Of a stretch of 64,000 nt of DNA, positions 61,665 to 64,000 are shown one piece after another. A program made the translations under genes and the position numbers. The first letter of the stretch is position 1, and each line of letters starts with the position of its first letter. The stretch lies in the NCBI GenBank assembly GCA_003577165.1, contig QEUM01000004.1, positions 248,001 through 312,000 of the forward strand, written 5' to 3'. The stretch comes from Armatimonadota bacterium (lineage in GTDB: Bacteria > Armatimonadota > Fimbriimonadia > Fimbriimonadales > ATM1). The notes beneath the pieces were generated by a model, which worked only from the letters and a program-made list of their open reading frames with translations, ran no database searches and was not told where the DNA came from.

Positions 61665-63850
61665 ATGACAATCCAGTTATGAACGGGTCTGCCAGAATCG
61701 TGTGTTGGGGATGTCACAATCTGCGAAGACCCACCACCGTCAAGAAGTACGATAGTAGATCCCTTTGGGCAGATCTTCTTCATGCAAGACTCGAATGTCT
61801 CGAAATCAACGCGAGGAATGACCACGATTGCTACGAGGTTCCCATTCTTGTCCGTACATGCGCCGGTTCGTGTGACGGCCCCTGCTCCCGCGCCTCCAGG
61901 TTCGGATGGCGGCCTACCATAGGTCCGTCCTCCTTGTCCGGTTAGTATCACCGGAAGCAGCGGGAAAGAATAGGAGCCGCCTTTCTGCAGTTTGGGATCG
62001 GGATAGACCTTGCCATGGCAGTCGGTGACATGACCCACGGGCCACCGATTTTCGCCAGGATGATAGGGTCCGCCGGGACCGAAGAACCCGGCGTTTACCG
62101 CAATACAGTTCTCGCGCGGCCGCCTAAATAGTCGAATTGCCTCGCCGCCACGAATAATTGTTCCTCCCGGGCCGACGACTATGCCAAGTCGGTCTCCCTT
62201 TTCTGGAGTGATTACAGTTGCCTCGCAGTGCCCAGACTTTTTGACCCACAGACCCGTGGGATCAGTGTACGTGGTAGGACTATTCAACGCATATCCGTAC
62301 GGGTGCTCGCCCGCCAGCCTTTCGGCTAGTCTGGCCTCAGTCAAAAACCTGCCCAATCCGGCCATGTATGGTCTTCTGCCCGGGATGTGCGTTGGGAATG
62401 GCAACCCATGACTCGGAACACGCGGCGTCGCGGGGGAATTCGGTGTGGCTTGCCTCGTCGTCGCATCGATTGTCGCTTGCCGTCGCTCTTCATTCTCTCT
62501 ATTTCGGTTTATCGCATCCTGAATCAGATTCGAATGCCGATTGCTCGCTTCTCTGTTCATCTTGTCCAGCTCCTTCATTTGGTGAAGGTTCCATGCGTTG
62601 TAGGGTGTCGATACGTGCCACGGGCCAAGTATCGAGCCGTCACTCAGCTGAAAAGTCAACCGTGCCCCGCTGATTCGATCGCAGGACAGGGACCATGTGC
62701 TGTCGTCGGGGATGTCGTGTAGCGCCATCACACGACCGATCTGGCACTTTGATCGTACGTTTGCGCCCGGTATCCAGTCTGGCCATTTGTCGAAGTTTGG
62801 CTCTTCGTTAGGTGGGACTACCAAGTCCGTCTCAAGGTCCAGGGGATCGCCCGTGAATTCAAAAGCAAGGGTAAGGCATTTGTCGATTGCATTGCGAATG
62901 GCTGCTTTGCTTTCCATGCCGAATTCGAAAACCGCCTCAGCCATCTTAGTGGCGAGTTTATAAATCTCGGGCTCGAACCTCGTCAACTTCGCAAGGGCAT
63001 CGTCGAACCGAATGAGGTCCGGTCGGTTCCCCCGCTCATGCTCGACGATCTGCTCGGCAAACTGAAGGGCTCCAAGAACTGCTTCACGCTTACTATGCGG
63101 AGAAAATCCTGAGTCCAGAAGTAATGACAGATTGTTCATCGCGATGGCCTGGTCGCCATCAATCGGCTCCATATCGAATCCTTTTCTCCGTAGCAACTCA
63201 TTTACTTTGAGATCGAGGACGTACGATTGGATGAAGTTGACCTGGTTCGACCTCGCAGGGTCGGAAATATCCGCCAGCGTTCGTTCATCCTCGCATTCGT
63301 AAACGTATTGCAACCATGCATGGCCCACCTCGTGCGCAAAGATCGTTTCGTGCAGGGTTGCCGCATCAAGGAACAGGAGCAGCCCGTGCGGGTCGGCACT
63401 GTTCAAGAAGTTGTGTCTTGGAACAGGATCCCTCCGGTAGCCCGGCATTGTGTCAACCGGGACGAAGACCTTCGTCGTACAGCGGTCCACTTTGCCGATG
63501 AAATCCATGAATCGCTGGGACATGTTTAACGGCTCGATGACCGGATACAGGTCCTCCGGTAGCCCCTTCTCGCCTGAGGTCCACCGATGAGCCGTGTTCA
63601 CGTTGGGCAAGTAGACGTGGGACTGCACCCTGAAGTGCAAGCCGTGCCGGTTCTCTAGCTCCTGCCCGATCGTCGGCAACCCGATCCTTGCGGCGAATAG
63701 GTTGTTTCGCTCCGTTCGACAAGAAATCTCGATCTCGAGTTCTGGATCGTCGATCCTGTTGTACACCCGCGACAGGATCTGCGTGTGCCACAAGACTGGC
63801 TTGCCTAAAGCCCCGATACTGTCTCCTCTCTCAAGGGGAGGGACCGACAT
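61655..63850 (-). CDS. Chimeric protein: metallopeptidase-like N-terminus, RHS core remnant, NAGPA/DUF2233 C-terminus
   Basis: A 731-aa mosaic. Residues 1-390 include HEVGH at 173-177 (LHETIFAHEVGHAWLQYVYE), a zinc-peptidase-like motif, followed by a helical region. Residues 497-534 match the conserved RHS-repeat core junction (GRFLTEARLAERL, then YGYALNSPTTYTDPTGL), normally seen before toxin tips. Residues 535-731 resemble the phosphodiester glycosidase/DUF2233 (NAGPA) domain: CIAVNAGFFGPGG, GHVTDCHGKVYPD and VLLDGGGSSQIV. No signal peptide is apparent and no RHS repeats precede the core. It could be a polymorphic-toxin-like effector or a relic of an RHS gene. Confidence 0.78.
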   Translation of the reverse strand: MSVPPLERGDSIGALGKPVLWHTQILSRVYNRIDDPELEIEISCRTERNNLFAARIGLPTIGQELENRHGLHFRVQSHVYLPNVNTAHRWTSGEKGLPEDLYPVIEPLNMSQRFMDFIGKVDRCTTKVFVPVDTMPGYRRDPVPRHNFLNSADPHGLLLFLDAATLHETIFAHEVGHAWLQYVYECEDERTLADISDPARSNQVNFIQSYVLDLKVNELLRRKGFDMEPIDGDQAIAMNNLSLLLDSGFSPHSKREAVLGALQFAEQIVEHERGNRPDLIRFDDALAKLTRFEPEIYKLATKMAEAVFEFGMESKAAIRNAIDKCLTLAFEFTGDPLDLETDLVVPPNEEPNFDKWPDWIPGANVRSKCQIGRVMALHDIPDDSTWSLSCDRISGARLTFQLSDGSILGPWHVSTPYNAWNLHQMKELDKMNREASNRHSNLIQDAINRNRENEERRQATIDATTRQATPNSPATPRVPSHGLPFPTHIPGRRPYMAGLGRFLTEARLAERLAGEHPYGYALNSPTTYTDPTGLWVKKSGHCEATVITPEKGDRLGIVVGPGGTIIRGGEAIRLFRRPRENCIAVNAGFFGPGGPYHPGENRWPVGHVTDCHGKVYPDPKLQKGGSYSFPLLPVILTGQGGRTYGRPPSEPGGAGAGAVTRTGACTDKNGNLVAIVVIPRVDFETFESCMKKICPKGSTIVLLDGGGSSQIVTSPTHDSGRPVHNWIVICE

Positions 63851-63965
63851 GATGAGATTCTACTAGGAATCTGTTGCCTAGTGTGCCGGAGTCGTCACAT
63901 CTTGCGTAACGGGCAAAGGCCGCTTAGAAACCAGATGGGGGAACCAATTTAGGTTCAATTGAACC

Positions 63966-64000
63966 TGGTGGAGATGATGGGATTCGAACCCACGACCTCC
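63966..64000 (-). tRNA. 3' end of a tRNA gene, truncated by the window edge
   Basis: Read on the minus strand, the last 35 bases contain a T-arm (GTGGG, loop TTCGAAT, CCCAT), a 3' acceptor strand CATCTCC, discriminator A and an encoded CCA. The remainder lies outside the window, so the anticodon and identity cannot be read. The 5' acceptor strand should be GGAGATG. Confidence 0.9.

Noticed and set aside
1-64000. Many runs of 7-8 G or C inside genes (for example 4443-4449, 5201-5208, 38466-38473, 45588-45595) as phase-variation switches
   Set aside because: About 30 were noticed; a rough chance estimate at 60% GC gives around 20, and all the reading frames across them are intact, so there is no sign of switching. 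The lack of avoidance is only mildly unusual.
1-64000. CRISPR arrays, insertion sequences, integrases and attachment sites
   Set aside because: No regularly spaced direct repeats, transposase-like or integrase-like proteins were seen anywhere in the window.

Overview
This is a roughly 60% GC, gene-dense bacterial chromosome segment with short intergenic gaps, many 4-bp start/stop overlaps and frequent GTG/TTG starts. No database search was possible. The mix of genes (a DUF1800/DUF1501 pair, a LemA-M48 pair, rhomboid-TPR, STAS, QueG, B. subtilis-type PurF, and very large WD40-caspase proteins) suggests a free-living, diderm-type environmental bacterium, possibly Armatimonadota (Fimbriimonadia-like). 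That taxonomic guess is inference only.

Region 1 (1-35.6 kb) is mainly housekeeping. It holds an M29 aminopeptidase, a DUF985 cupin, the DUF1800/DUF1501 pair, GAPDH, an ABC export pair followed by a trans-sulfuration PLP enzyme, an aspartyl-tRNA synthetase gene broken by a deletion, a beta-helix protein, PyrD with no canonical start codon, DUF72, a LemA-M48 protease pair, two small NTF2-like anchored proteins, an S9 peptidase, a rhomboid-TPR protein, YebC, STAS, divergent purF/purM, FabI, glutamate formimidoyltransferase, a methyltransferase-ROK kinase pair, QueG, a penicillin-acylase-type Ntn hydrolase, an MFS transporter and a cysteine synthase.

Region 2 (36.1-55.0 kb) is the most unusual part. 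It contains five caspase-like (C14) peptidases. Three are paralogous giants of 1173, 1178 and 1224 aa, each with about 14 WD40-like blades (two propellers), a shared linker and a C-terminal caspase domain. Two are smaller caspases, one with an extra C-terminal domain. Among them sit a sigma-70-like factor with a putative membrane anti-sigma partner (TM, coiled coil, FN3-like and TPR-like parts), a 59-aa ORF with a strong ribosome binding site, an acidic 234-aa secreted protein, and several strong hairpin terminators. I read this as a candidate sigma/anti-sigma-controlled multi-caspase system; its function is not known to me.

Region 3 (55.1-64.0 kb) is accessory DNA. It has a VOC protein, a wHTH-nucleotidyltransferase pair behind a tandem palindromic operator, a DIP1984-family gene followed by a structured RNA candidate with a tRNA T-arm, a CxxCH beta-barrel-like protein, a MerR/GyrI-like regulator, a HepT-MntA toxin-antitoxin pair whose toxin has an in-frame amber codon, and a chimeric gene joining a metallopeptidase-like N-terminus, an RHS core remnant and a NAGPA/DUF2233 domain. 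The 3' end of a tRNA gene lies at the right edge. I saw no CRISPR array, rRNA or insertion sequence.
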